A stretch of DNA of 64,000 bases. Origin: Sunxiuqinia sp963678245. Its GTDB lineage: Bacteria > Bacteroidota > Bacteroidia > Bacteroidales > Prolixibacteraceae. Under the pieces are notes generated by a model. It saw only the letters and a program-made list of their open reading frames with translations, had not been told where the DNA came from and searched no databases. The translations under genes and the position numbers were made by a program. The DNA lies in contig OZ223309.1 of the NCBI GenBank assembly GCA_965140765.1, positions 2,046,001-2,110,000 of the forward strand. Reading direction: 5' to 3'. Shown piece by piece: positions 16,550 through 25,082 of this stretch; positions within the stretch are counted from its first letter, which is position 1; the number at the start of each line of letters is the position of its first letter.

Positions 16550-18505
16550 ATGAATCGTTTTACGCTATTATTTTTTGTTGTTCTTTTCGCGACAAGCGGA
16601 TTTGCACAAAACAACAGTGACCTTATTATTAAAATTGGTGATCATGTCATATTGAAAGATGAATTTGTTCACTTGTATGAGAAGAACAACGATCACCTGA
16701 TGGATGATTCAGAGAAAAAGACACCCGAAGAATACCTCGACTTGTTCGTCAATTTTAAGTTGAAAGTATTTGAAGCGGAACGATTGGGCTACGATACCCT
16801 CCCTGGATTTATTAGTGAATTGAAAAGTTATCGCGCCGAATTGGTAAAACCATACCTTACTGATGTTCAGTACACCAACGAAATGGTAAAAACAGCTTAC
16901 CAACGTATGAAAACAGAGCTTAATGCCAGTCATATCTTAATTCGCCTGCCTGAAAAGCCAATGCCCGATGATACGTTAAAAGCCTGGAATAGAACAAATG
17001 AAATAATCAAAAAATACAATGATGGTGAGAGCTTCGAATCTCTAGCCGAAAAATATTCTGATGACCCTTCAGTTAGACAAAATAAAGGTGACTTGGGATA
17101 CTTCAGTGCTTTTCAAATGGTTTATCCGTTTGAGAACGCTGCGTATAATTTAGAAGAAGGCGATGTATCAAAACCTGTTCGCACAAAGTTTGGATATCAC
17201 GTAATCAAGTTGAATAAAAGACGAGCTGCTAAAGGACAAATCAAGGTGGCTCATATCATGAAAAGGTTAGCCGAAAACTCCAGCGAAGAGACCATCAAAC
17301 ATCAAAAGCACGTGATTGACAGCTTAGCGGCAGAAATAAAAAAAGGAGCCGATTTCGGGGAGTTGGCTAAAACGCATTCTGACGATAGGCGCTCTGCTCC
17401 AAATGGAGGGGAGTTATCATGGTTTGGCTCATCGGGTATGATGCCTGAATTTGCCAATCCGGCATTTGCACTTGAACATGATGGCGATATTTCCCCTGTC
17501 ATTCGCACGCCATATGGATGGCATATTATTAAACGGATTGAATATCGTCCTGTTCCCAAATTTGAAGAAATTGAAGATTTTTTAACTGATAAAATCCGTA
17601 AAGATCCGTCGATTAGCAGACATAGTGATGAAATCTTCATCAATAAGCTAAAACAAGAATACGGCTTCAAGGAAGACAACCAAATTTTCGGGCAATTGAA
17701 AAAAGAAATAGAGCCCGTTTTTGGAAATGATCATTTCAAATTACTTAAGCTTGAAAAGCCTGGAGAAGTCATTTTTAGTTTTTCCGATCAACAGATTACA
17801 AGTGGTGATTTCTGGGATTACTATTTAAACAATCCCGACACAGAAGAACTCACCGACTTTCAATTATCAATAGAAAACAAATACCAGAAATTCGTTGAAG
17901 ATCGACTCCTTCAGTATGAAAATGCTCACTTGGAAGACAACTATCCGGAGTTCAGATATTTGATCAAAGAGTACCATGACGGTATTTTGTTGTTCAATAT
18001 TTCGGAAGATAAAATTTGGAATGCCGCGGCACAAGATTCTGTTGGCTTACAAGCTTTTTACGAGAAAAACAAAAAGAAGTATTTCTGGGGAGATCGATTT
18101 CAGGGATGGGTTATTAAGTGCGACAACCTGGAGGTTCGGGACTTTATAGATGCTGTCTTTGAACAAGATCCCAACATTCAGGCAACAGGACTGCGTGATC
18201 AGGTTACAGACCATTTAGGAGAAGGAAAAGCCGAAATTATTTATGGCTATTTTGAAAAAGGTGACGATGAACTCGTCGACAACCAAGTTTGGAATGCCCC
18301 CGAACCAGAAGATTATAACGAAGGATTGCATTTCATCCGCGGAAATGAAGTGCCTCCACAGCCTAAAACATTGGAAGAAGCCAAAGGATTGTACATTTCA
18401 GACTATCAGCAATTTTTAGAAGACAACTGGTTAAAAGAACTGAGAAAAAGATATAAAATAAGAGTAAAAAGGCGTGTCTTGAAAAGCGTTGAATCAATAA
18501 AATGA
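16550..18505 (+). CDS. Periplasmic peptidyl-prolyl isomerase, two parvulin domains
   Basis: 651 residues. Signal peptide to about residue 20 (ATSGFAQ). Two PpiC/parvulin rotamase domains follow, the first at about 124-223 (ASHILIRLP ... FGYHVIKL), the second at about 231-330 (KVAHIMKRL ... PYGWHIIKR). A long C-terminal helical region has no recognised domain. The arrangement is SurA-like: chaperoning of outer-membrane proteins in the periplasm is inferred. It overlaps the next gene by 4 bases (ATGA type), so the two are translationally coupled. Confidence 0.85.
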   Translation: MNRFTLLFFVVLFATSGFAQNNSDLIIKIGDHVILKDEFVHLYEKNNDHLMDDSEKKTPEEYLDLFVNFKLKVFEAERLGYDTLPGFISELKSYRAELVKPYLTDVQYTNEMVKTAYQRMKTELNASHILIRLPEKPMPDDTLKAWNRTNEIIKKYNDGESFESLAEKYSDDPSVRQNKGDLGYFSAFQMVYPFENAAYNLEEGDVSKPVRTKFGYHVIKLNKRRAAKGQIKVAHIMKRLAENSSEETIKHQKHVIDSLAAEIKKGADFGELAKTHSDDRRSAPNGGELSWFGSSGMMPEFANPAFALEHDGDISPVIRTPYGWHIIKRIEYRPVPKFEEIEDFLTDKIRKDPSISRHSDEIFINKLKQEYGFKEDNQIFGQLKKEIEPVFGNDHFKLLKLEKPGEVIFSFSDQQITSGDFWDYYLNNPDTEELTDFQLSIENKYQKFVEDRLLQYENAHLEDNYPEFRYLIKEYHDGILLFNISEDKIWNAAAQDSVGLQAFYEKNKKKYFWGDRFQGWVIKCDNLEVRDFIDAVFEQDPNIQATGLRDQVTDHLGEGKAEIIYGYFEKGDDELVDNQVWNAPEPEDYNEGLHFIRGNEVPPQPKTLEEAKGLYISDYQQFLEDNWLKELRKRYKIRVKRRVLKSVESIK

Positions 18506-19353
18506 GCTTAAAATATTTATACATTTTCTTTTTAATACTTTTCATATCGGCATGCTCCGAGGTGAAAAATCAGGTGCCGCTCGCTCAGGTTGGCGACAAA
18601 CTTCTTCTTCTTGAAGATGTGAGAAAGGTAATTCCGGAGAGGCTTTCAGAAACTGACAGCAGCCTTTGGGTCGATGATTTTATTAAAAAATGGGTGCAAC
18701 AGGAATTAATGATTTTAAATGCTGAAGCGAACCTCACTCCCGCCCAGAAGGAGGTAAGCCAGGAGGTGGAAGATTATCGAAACTCGTTGCTTATTTATCG
18801 TTATAAAAAAGCGTTGATGGAGCAAAAAATGGATACGACAATTACTAATGAGCAAATCAATGCTTATTATGAAGGTCATATCAATGAATTTGTATTGAAG
18901 AATGATATTGTGAAAGCAATTTATTTAAAGACACCATTGGAAGTTGCAAACCCGGAAACAATCAAAAGTTTGTCGATGGACGAGGACCCTCAGAAGCTCG
19001 AGGAACTGGATGAGTACTGCATCCGGTACGCCAAAGCTTACGATCGTTTTGACAATAAATGGGTCGAAGCCAACCAACTGTTAGAGCAGATTCCGGAAGA
19101 AATTGATAATCTGGAACGTTTTTTAAGGAGAAACAAGTTTATTGAAAGTGAAGATACAGATTATTATTATTTTATTTGTATCCGCGATTTCAGGTTTAAA
19201 GGCGAAAATGCACCTGTTGAGTTTGTGTCATCGTCAATAAAAAATATTCTACTCAACCAGCGAAAGATTAGTTTTCTGAAAAAAATCGAAGCTGATGTGT
19301 ACCAGGAAGGAATGGAATCGAATAAGTTTAGACTTTATAATATTCAAAATTAA
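18502..19353 (+). CDS. SurA-like lipoprotein lacking a clear rotamase domain
   Basis: 283 residues. Lipoprotein signal: hydrophobic stretch to a lipobox ISAC (Cys about 17). The body resembles the SurA N-terminal chaperone region (VGDKLLLLEDV...) with a long helical linker, but the parvulin signature (AxHIL ... GYHIIK) is absent. It lies between two genuine PPIases (4-base overlap upstream, 6-base gap downstream), so it is probably a chaperone-only partner of the trio. The function is inferred from context. Confidence 0.7.
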   Translation: MSLKYLYIFFLILFISACSEVKNQVPLAQVGDKLLLLEDVRKVIPERLSETDSSLWVDDFIKKWVQQELMILNAEANLTPAQKEVSQEVEDYRNSLLIYRYKKALMEQKMDTTITNEQINAYYEGHINEFVLKNDIVKAIYLKTPLEVANPETIKSLSMDEDPQKLEELDEYCIRYAKAYDRFDNKWVEANQLLEQIPEEIDNLERFLRRNKFIESEDTDYYYFICIRDFRFKGENAPVEFVSSSIKNILLNQRKISFLKKIEADVYQEGMESNKFRLYNIQN

Positions 19354-19359
19354 AATAAT

Positions 19360-20703
19360 ATGTTCAGAAAAATTTTTGTCGTTACACTGTTCTTAAGCTG
19401 CTTATCCACAGCAATCATGGCCCAGGATAAAATTGTTGACCAGATTGTAGCCGTGGTTGGTAGCAATATTATCCTCAAATCGGATGTCGAGAACATGTAC
19501 ATCCAACAACAGGCGCAAGGGATTGTGTCGGATGGAGACATGAAATGCGAAATATTAGAAGATTTTCTGGTTGAAAAGCTGCTTTTAGCCGAAGCTGAAC
19601 TTGATACATTAATTGAAGTAACAGATAATCAAATCAACCAACAGTTAGATCAGCGTATTCAGTATTTTGTGCAACATTTAGGTTCAGAGCAAGCGGTTGA
19701 ATCCTACTTTAAAAAGCCTATCACCGAAATTAAGGCTGACTTGGAAGACGTGATCCGAAACCAGTCTTTGACGCAACAAATGCAGTCGAAAATTATTGAT
19801 AAAGTTCAGGTAACACCATCTGAGGTTCGCTATCACTATAGAGGGTTAAAACAGGACGAAATCCCGATGGTCGAATCACAGGTTGAATACTCCCAGATTA
19901 CCCTTTTCCCCGCCATATCACTGGAAGAAGAAAACCGGATTAAAGCACGCCTTCGTGAGTTTAAAAAGCGGGTTGAAGATGGTGAAAACTTTGCCACTCT
20001 CGCTGTTCTTTACTCTGAAGGACCGTCGGCTGCAAATGGAGGAGAGCTCGGCTACATGGGACGTGCAGAGCTCGATAAGAACTACGCATCAACAGCGTTC
20101 AACCTCAAAGGCGACCGTGTCTCGAATGTGGTTAAAAGTGAGTTTGGCTACCATATTATCCAAGTGGTTGATCGCAAAGGAGAGCAGGTCAATACCCGCC
20201 ACATTATTTTAAAGCCAAAAGCAACAGCCGAAACAATGCAAAATGCATACAACCGCTTAGACAGCCTGGCCAACTTTATTCGCAAAGAAGATCTTTCTTT
20301 TGAGGACGCTGCGATGCGTTACTCATTTGATAAGAATTCACGAAATAGTGGCGGAACAGTTATTAACCCACAAACCATGTCAACCAAGTGGAACCAGGAA
20401 GAATTGGATCCCGATGTCAGTAAAGTATTGGACGAATTGAAGGTGAATGAAATTTCTGATCCTTTTAAAACTATCGATGATAAACAGCGTTCGGTATATA
20501 AAATTGTCAAACTGAAAAACCGGATCAAACAACACCGCGCCAACCTCAAGGAGGATTACCAAATGCTGAATGATATCTATTTGCAGAAAAAGCAAGAAGA
20601 AGCGATGAACGAATGGATTTCCAAGCAGCAATCGAAAACATACATCAGCATTGATGACACTTACGTGAATTGCAATTTCGAGTTTAAAGGCTGGATAAAA
20701 TAA
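19360..20703 (+). CDS. SurA-type periplasmic chaperone / peptidyl-prolyl isomerase
   Basis: 447 residues. Signal peptide to about residue 21 (TAIMAQ). The SurA N-terminal domain (VDQIVAVVGSNIILKSDVE, about 25-165) is followed by two parvulin domains (about 170-275, ending FGYHIIQV; and about 278-380, beginning NTRHIILKP). Domain order and size match E. coli SurA (428). The role is folding of outer-membrane beta-barrels such as LptD. Third of three consecutive PPIase-type genes. Confidence 0.87.
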   Translation: MFRKIFVVTLFLSCLSTAIMAQDKIVDQIVAVVGSNIILKSDVENMYIQQQAQGIVSDGDMKCEILEDFLVEKLLLAEAELDTLIEVTDNQINQQLDQRIQYFVQHLGSEQAVESYFKKPITEIKADLEDVIRNQSLTQQMQSKIIDKVQVTPSEVRYHYRGLKQDEIPMVESQVEYSQITLFPAISLEEENRIKARLREFKKRVEDGENFATLAVLYSEGPSAANGGELGYMGRAELDKNYASTAFNLKGDRVSNVVKSEFGYHIIQVVDRKGEQVNTRHIILKPKATAETMQNAYNRLDSLANFIRKEDLSFEDAAMRYSFDKNSRNSGGTVINPQTMSTKWNQEELDPDVSKVLDELKVNEISDPFKTIDDKQRSVYKIVKLKNRIKQHRANLKEDYQMLNDIYLQKKQEEAMNEWISKQQSKTYISIDDTYVNCNFEFKGWIK

Positions 20704-20719
20704 ACGAGAAAATAGTTTT

Positions 20720-21682
20720 ATGAATTTCAAAAATGATGTTGAAGCAGTTGATGCTTTAAAAGCCAAAATAGATTTACTTCAGGCAGAAATACAGAAACGT
20801 ATTTATGGGCAGGATGAAATCATCAAACAGGTGCTCATTTCGCTTTTTAGTCGCGGGCATTGCTTATTAATTGGCGTTCCCGGGCTAGCGAAAACCTTGC
20901 TTGTAAATACCATTGCTGAAGTACTGGGGTTAAAATATAGTCGGATACAGTTTACGCCCGACTTAATGCCTTCCGACATCATTGGTACTGATATTCTTGA
21001 TAAAAACCGTGAGTTCAAATTCATCAAAGGGCCTTTATTTGCCAATATTATTTTGGCCGATGAAATTAACCGCACACCTCCGAAAACGCAAGCGGCACTG
21101 CTCGAAGCCATGCAAGAAAGAGCAGTAACCGCAGGCGGGGAACGTTTCGAATTGAATAAGCCGTTTTTTGTTTTGGCAACGCAAAATCCGATTGAGCAGG
21201 AAGGAACCTATCCCCTGCCCGAAGCCCAACTCGACCGGTTTATGTTCTCTATTTGGTTGGACTACCCGGCATATGAAGATGAATTAACCATCGTAAGAAA
21301 TACAACTTCTGACTTTTCAACCGAGTTGAAAGAAATAATTTCAGCCGAAGAAATTAAGTATTTCCAGCAGCTTGTTTTAAAAATCCCCATTAACGACAAT
21401 GTATTGAAATATGCTGTTTCCTTGTCGGCCAAGACCCGCCCGGGAACAAAACTAGCTGCGCCAATTACCGATAAGTACCTGAAATGGGGAGCAGGCCCCA
21501 GAGCCTCACAATATTTAGTACTTGGAGCCAAAACCCATGCTGCGCTATCGGGAAAATACTCACCTGATATTGAAGATGTGAAAGCCATTGCAAAAACAAT
21601 CCTTCGTCATCGGGTCATCAAAAACTACAAAGCCGAAGCCGAAAATATCTCCGTTGATCAAATTATTCAGGAATTGTTGTAA
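20720..21682 (+). CDS. MoxR family AAA+ ATPase
   Basis: 320 residues, standard for MoxR. Walker A GVPGLAKT (about 52-59), Walker B IILADEINR, sensor FVLATQNPIEQEGTYPLPEAQLDRF. MoxR ATPases usually work with VWA-domain proteins as chaperones for complex assembly, but no VWA or DUF58 gene follows here. It lies 16 bases after surA and 12 bases before the OstA-like gene, so it may serve envelope biogenesis. Confidence 0.88.
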   Translation: MNFKNDVEAVDALKAKIDLLQAEIQKRIYGQDEIIKQVLISLFSRGHCLLIGVPGLAKTLLVNTIAEVLGLKYSRIQFTPDLMPSDIIGTDILDKNREFKFIKGPLFANIILADEINRTPPKTQAALLEAMQERAVTAGGERFELNKPFFVLATQNPIEQEGTYPLPEAQLDRFMFSIWLDYPAYEDELTIVRNTTSDFSTELKEIISAEEIKYFQQLVLKIPINDNVLKYAVSLSAKTRPGTKLAAPITDKYLKWGAGPRASQYLVLGAKTHAALSGKYSPDIEDVKAIAKTILRHRVIKNYKAEAENISVDQIIQELL

Positions 21683-21694
21683 TCTATAAGTTGA

Positions 21695-23272
21695 ATGAAG
21701 TTGAAAGCGACCACCTGCAAACTAATATTTTTACTTGTACTCATTCCTGTATTTGCTTTTTCGCAAACAAAAAAACGGGTAGATATTGAACAGGCAGACT
21801 TTTTGGAGTACAATGAAAGTATCATTCAAAATGCCCAACGGTTAATTGGAAATGTGATTATAACCCACGAAGGTATTCGGATGTGGTGCGACAGCGCTTA
21901 TTCGTATACCGACACCAATATGGTTGATGCTTATGGGCATGTTCATATTTTAAAAGATGACACCCTGCATATGTACTCCAATTACCTTAATTACAACGGA
22001 GATACCAAATGGGCAGTGGCAACAGGAAATGTAAAATTGGTAAACAAATCAACTACCTTAACCACAGACACGCTGGATTTCGACATGGCTCAGAACATCG
22101 GATTTTACGATGATTACGGAACTGTGGTAGACAGCACAAGTACCTTAAACAGTAAAATCGGTCAGTACTATGCCGACCTTAATAAAGCCTACTTCAAAAA
22201 AGAAGTTCATGTATTTTCCGAGGATTACACGTTGGACTCAGACACCCTGATTTACGATACCCAAACTAAAGTTGTTTCGATTGTGGGGCCAACCCATATT
22301 CACGATGAAGAAACAACACTTTATGCTGAAAGTGGTTTCTATAACAGTATCACAGGGAATGCGGAGTTGTACAAAAATCCGGTGATTACGGGTGAGGAAC
22401 AAGAAGTGATTGCCGATTCAATTTTCTACGATAAAACCACCGGTGATGGTCGCGCAATTGGTAATGCCAGCATTGAGGATTATAAAAATCGTATGATTGT
22501 AAAAGGAAACCGGGTTGTTTACAACGAAACCCAAGAAACAGCCATGGCGACTGATTCTGCCCACCTTCTACTCTATTCGGAGAAAGATACCCTTTACCTA
22601 CACGCCGACACGCTCAAATCAATCCCAGACACCATTCCTGACGAAAAACTGGTGATGGCCTATTTTCATGTTAAGTTTTTCAGAGACGACATGCAAGGAA
22701 AGTGTGACTCGATGGTTTATTGGTCATTGGATTCAACAATTCAGCTCTTCCACGATCCGGTTGTTTGGTCTGACAATAACCAAATGACTGCTGACTACAT
22801 TGAAATGATTAATCAAACGAATGATCCTGATTTGGTAAAACTGGATCATAATGCATTTATCGTTGCCATGGAAGATTCCGGGAGATATAACCAGATCAAG
22901 GGACGCGATATGCTTGGGTACATCAGGAAAAATGAACTTTATAAAATTGATGTGGATGGAAACGGGCAATCGATTTACTATGCCAAAGATAAAAATGGCA
23001 TAATTGGGTTAAATAAAGCGATTAGCAGTACCATTGAAATCTATCTGGACAGTAGCAAAATCAAAAAAATTGTGTTTATAAAATCGCCTGACGGGCAATT
23101 GATGCCGCTGCTCGAAATTTCTGAAGACGAAAAAGTACTTCCTGGGTTTCACTGGTTAGATGCCATTCGGCCAAAGCGAGTTGAAGATATCTTTGAAAGG
23201 CAAAAAAAAAAGCAAGGCGAAACTGATCCACCTTGCTCCAATATTTCTTTTATTTGCCCTCGATTTAGTTAA
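21695..23272 (+). CDS. OstA/LptA-like periplasmic protein
   Basis: 525 residues. Signal peptide to about residue 25 (PVFAFSQ). Repeated OstA-type segments (DTLHMYSNYLNYNGDTKWAVATG..., VKLVN..., DTLIYDTQTKVVSIVGP) predict a long beta-jellyroll like LptA or the periplasmic part of LptD, so transport of LPS across the periplasm is likely. The last ~15 residues (after FERQ) follow a run of ten A (23202-23211) and overlap both a terminator for the opposite strand and, by 4 bases, the DUF2795 gene. The natural C-terminus could end earlier if the A-run length differs. Confidence 0.78.
   Translation: MKLKATTCKLIFLLVLIPVFAFSQTKKRVDIEQADFLEYNESIIQNAQRLIGNVIITHEGIRMWCDSAYSYTDTNMVDAYGHVHILKDDTLHMYSNYLNYNGDTKWAVATGNVKLVNKSTTLTTDTLDFDMAQNIGFYDDYGTVVDSTSTLNSKIGQYYADLNKAYFKKEVHVFSEDYTLDSDTLIYDTQTKVVSIVGPTHIHDEETTLYAESGFYNSITGNAELYKNPVITGEEQEVIADSIFYDKTTGDGRAIGNASIEDYKNRMIVKGNRVVYNETQETAMATDSAHLLLYSEKDTLYLHADTLKSIPDTIPDEKLVMAYFHVKFFRDDMQGKCDSMVYWSLDSTIQLFHDPVVWSDNNQMTADYIEMINQTNDPDLVKLDHNAFIVAMEDSGRYNQIKGRDMLGYIRKNELYKIDVDGNGQSIYYAKDKNGIIGLNKAISSTIEIYLDSSKIKKIVFIKSPDGQLMPLLEISEDEKVLPGFHWLDAIRPKRVEDIFERQKKKQGETDPPCSNISFICPRFS
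23202..23241 (-). terminator. Terminator of the DUF2795 gene
   Basis: AGCAAGG/CCTTGCT stem (7 bp, loop of about 13) at 23211-23237. On the minus strand it runs into the ten-T complement of 23202-23211. It lies inside the 3' end of the convergent OstA-like gene. Confidence 0.55.
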
Positions 23273-23490
23273 TACTCGTCTTCATTGAAAAAAAAGTCGT
23301 CTTTACTTGGATAGTCAGGCCAAATATCTTCAATGCTCTCATAAATCTCCCCTTCGTCTTCAATTTCCTGCAAATTTTCAATCACTTCAAGGGGTGCACC
23401 TGATCTGATGCCATAATCGATCAACTCGTCCTTGCTTGCAGGCCAAGGGGCATCCTCTAATTTTGAAGCTAATTCTAGTGTCCAATACAT
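23269..23490 (-). CDS. DUF2795 domain protein
   Basis: 73 residues, very acidic C-terminus (KDDFFFNEDEY). The pattern WPASKDELIDYGIRSGAPLEVIENLQEI is the DUF2795 signature, seen widely in Bacteroidota. Cytosolic; function unknown. It is convergent with the OstA-like gene and has its own terminator. Confidence 0.8.
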   Translation of the reverse strand: MYWTLELASKLEDAPWPASKDELIDYGIRSGAPLEVIENLQEIEDEGEIYESIEDIWPDYPSKDDFFFNEDEY

Positions 23491-23577
23491 ATTCGACGGT
23501 ATTTAGTTTTGATTCATTTTTTCGATTTTGCGAATATATAAAAAATAAAAGCAAAACCTAAAAAAAAGATTTGTTAT

Positions 23578-24141
23578 CTAAACCCCCGATTTCCATTGCG
23601 TTTCTGGCACATTTTCATCGAATGATATTTTTCTTCCCAGTACAAAAAGGTAGTCAGACAGTCGATTTATGAATTTCACCAGATTTTTATTGACTTCATT
23701 CTGTTCTGAAAGTTCAATTATTCGGCGCTCAGCCCTCCGACAAACAGTACGTGCAATTTGTGCCTGTGCTGCAGCAATACTGCCTCCTGGCAAAATAAAA
23801 CTGTTTAGCTTAGGGAGTACTTCAAACATTTGGTCCATCTCCTTTTCAAGCATTTCAATGTCTTCTATTTTACATGGAATCTGCTTTTTAAACTCCGACA
23901 CCGAATCATCGGTTGCCAATTGAGCTCCAATCGTAAATAATACAGACTGAATATGCTTCAAAACCTCCTTCGCATTTTCATCAATATTCATCGCCACAAT
24001 TAAACCAACATGACTATTTAGCTCATCGACTGTCCCATACGATTCTAAACGGATATTATACTTTTTCACCCGCGCACCACCAATTAAACCAGTGGTGCCA
24101 TCATCTCCTGTTTTTGTATATACGCGAACTTCTTTTTCCAT
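23578..24141 (-). CDS. Cob(I)yrinic acid a,c-diamide adenosyltransferase, PduO type
   Basis: 187 residues. The N-terminal ATP-binding signature KTGDDGTTGLIGG, the Arg-rich RTVCRRAER motif and the C-terminal NRLSDYLFVLGR are all intact. The enzyme transfers the adenosyl group of ATP to cob(I)alamin to make adenosylcobalamin. In this organism the cofactor could serve methylmalonyl-CoA mutase, which fits the acyl-CoA carboxylase operon at 38.6 kb. It overlaps the ABC ATPase gene stop by one base, so both are in one operon. Confidence 0.92.
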   Translation of the reverse strand: MEKEVRVYTKTGDDGTTGLIGGARVKKYNIRLESYGTVDELNSHVGLIVAMNIDENAKEVLKHIQSVLFTIGAQLATDDSVSEFKKQIPCKIEDIEMLEKEMDQMFEVLPKLNSFILPGGSIAAAQAQIARTVCRRAERRIIELSEQNEVNKNLVKFINRLSDYLFVLGRKISFDENVPETQWKSGV

Positions 24142-24851
24142 TAAATTACCGGATTTGGGTTTATTTCATCTGATTCTACTTCCCCATCTTTTAACCGAAT
24201 AATGCGGTGTGCATGTAGGGCAATATCCTCCTCATGAGTTACAACAATCAGGGTATTGCCTTGTTGATGAATTTCAGAAAACAATTGCATGATTTCTTTT
24301 GAAATTTTCGAATCGAGGTTTCCTGTTGGCTCATCAGCTAAAAGAATAGCAGGTTTATTGATTAAAGCGCGAGCTACTGCAACGCGCTGTCGCTGTCCTC
24401 CGGATAGTTCATTAGGTTTGTGGTCAATCCGGTCAGCCAGGCCAACATCTTTCAACATCTCGGTAGCTCGTTGCAACCGCTCTTGCTTCTTCACGCCCGA
24501 ATAAACCATAGGTAACATCACGTTGTCTAAAGCTGTGCTTCGGGGTAGCAAGTTAAAGGTTTGAAAAATAAACCCTATTTCGCGGTTTCTAATCATCGCT
24601 AATTCATCATCGATTAAATCACTAACGTTATGATTGTTCAAAATATAGGTACCACTTGTAGGCGTATCCAAACAACCAATTACGTTCATTAAAGTAGACT
24701 TACCTGATCCTGAAGCCCCCATAATGGCAACATACTCGCCTTCATTAATATGAATACTAACCGAGCGAAGAGCTCGAACAACCTGCGTTCCAACCTTGTA
24801 ATTCTTTACAATATCGGTTAAACTGATTACCTGATTTATTGTGTTTGACAT
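24141..24851 (-). CDS. ABC transporter ATP-binding protein (MacB/LolD type)
   Basis: 236 residues. Walker A GASGSGKST (about 44-52), Q-loop FQTFNLLP, signature LSGGQRQRVAVARAL, Walker B ILLADEPTGNLD, H-loop VTHE. The sequence is of the MacB/LolD/FtsE group, which works with FtsX-like permeases in lipoprotein export or efflux. No permease is adjacent, so the partner is elsewhere. The start is 231 bases from the divergent recG. Confidence 0.9.
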   Translation of the reverse strand: MSNTINQVISLTDIVKNYKVGTQVVRALRSVSIHINEGEYVAIMGASGSGKSTLMNVIGCLDTPTSGTYILNNHNVSDLIDDELAMIRNREIGFIFQTFNLLPRSTALDNVMLPMVYSGVKKQERLQRATEMLKDVGLADRIDHKPNELSGGQRQRVAVARALINKPAILLADEPTGNLDSKISKEIMQLFSEIHQQGNTLIVVTHEEDIALHAHRIIRLKDGEVESDEINPNPVI

Positions 24852-25070
24852 GTATTTTGATTAATTTCAAAAAAGAGAAAACTGACAATACTCTTTTTTT
24901 TATTTGGTTAGTAAATATAAGGATATGATATTGATTTCTCACTTGCAATAAGTACTTTTCAGTATTTGTATTTTTGGCATTCAACAAAAACCATGCAATA
25001 CATAATAAATATGAACAAAAAATCTTAATAACTCTAAAAATATTTCAAACTTGAGCTGAATTTTGTTTTT

Positions 25071-25078
25071 TATCTTTG
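25071..25078 (+). promoter_or_regulatory. Candidate -7 box of recG
   Basis: TATCTTTG matches TAnnTTTG, only 4 bases before the recG ATG at 25083. If used, the mRNA would be leaderless or nearly so. The upstream TTG at 25051-25053 gives a spacing of 17. Confidence 0.3.
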
Positions 25079-25082
25079 CTTT

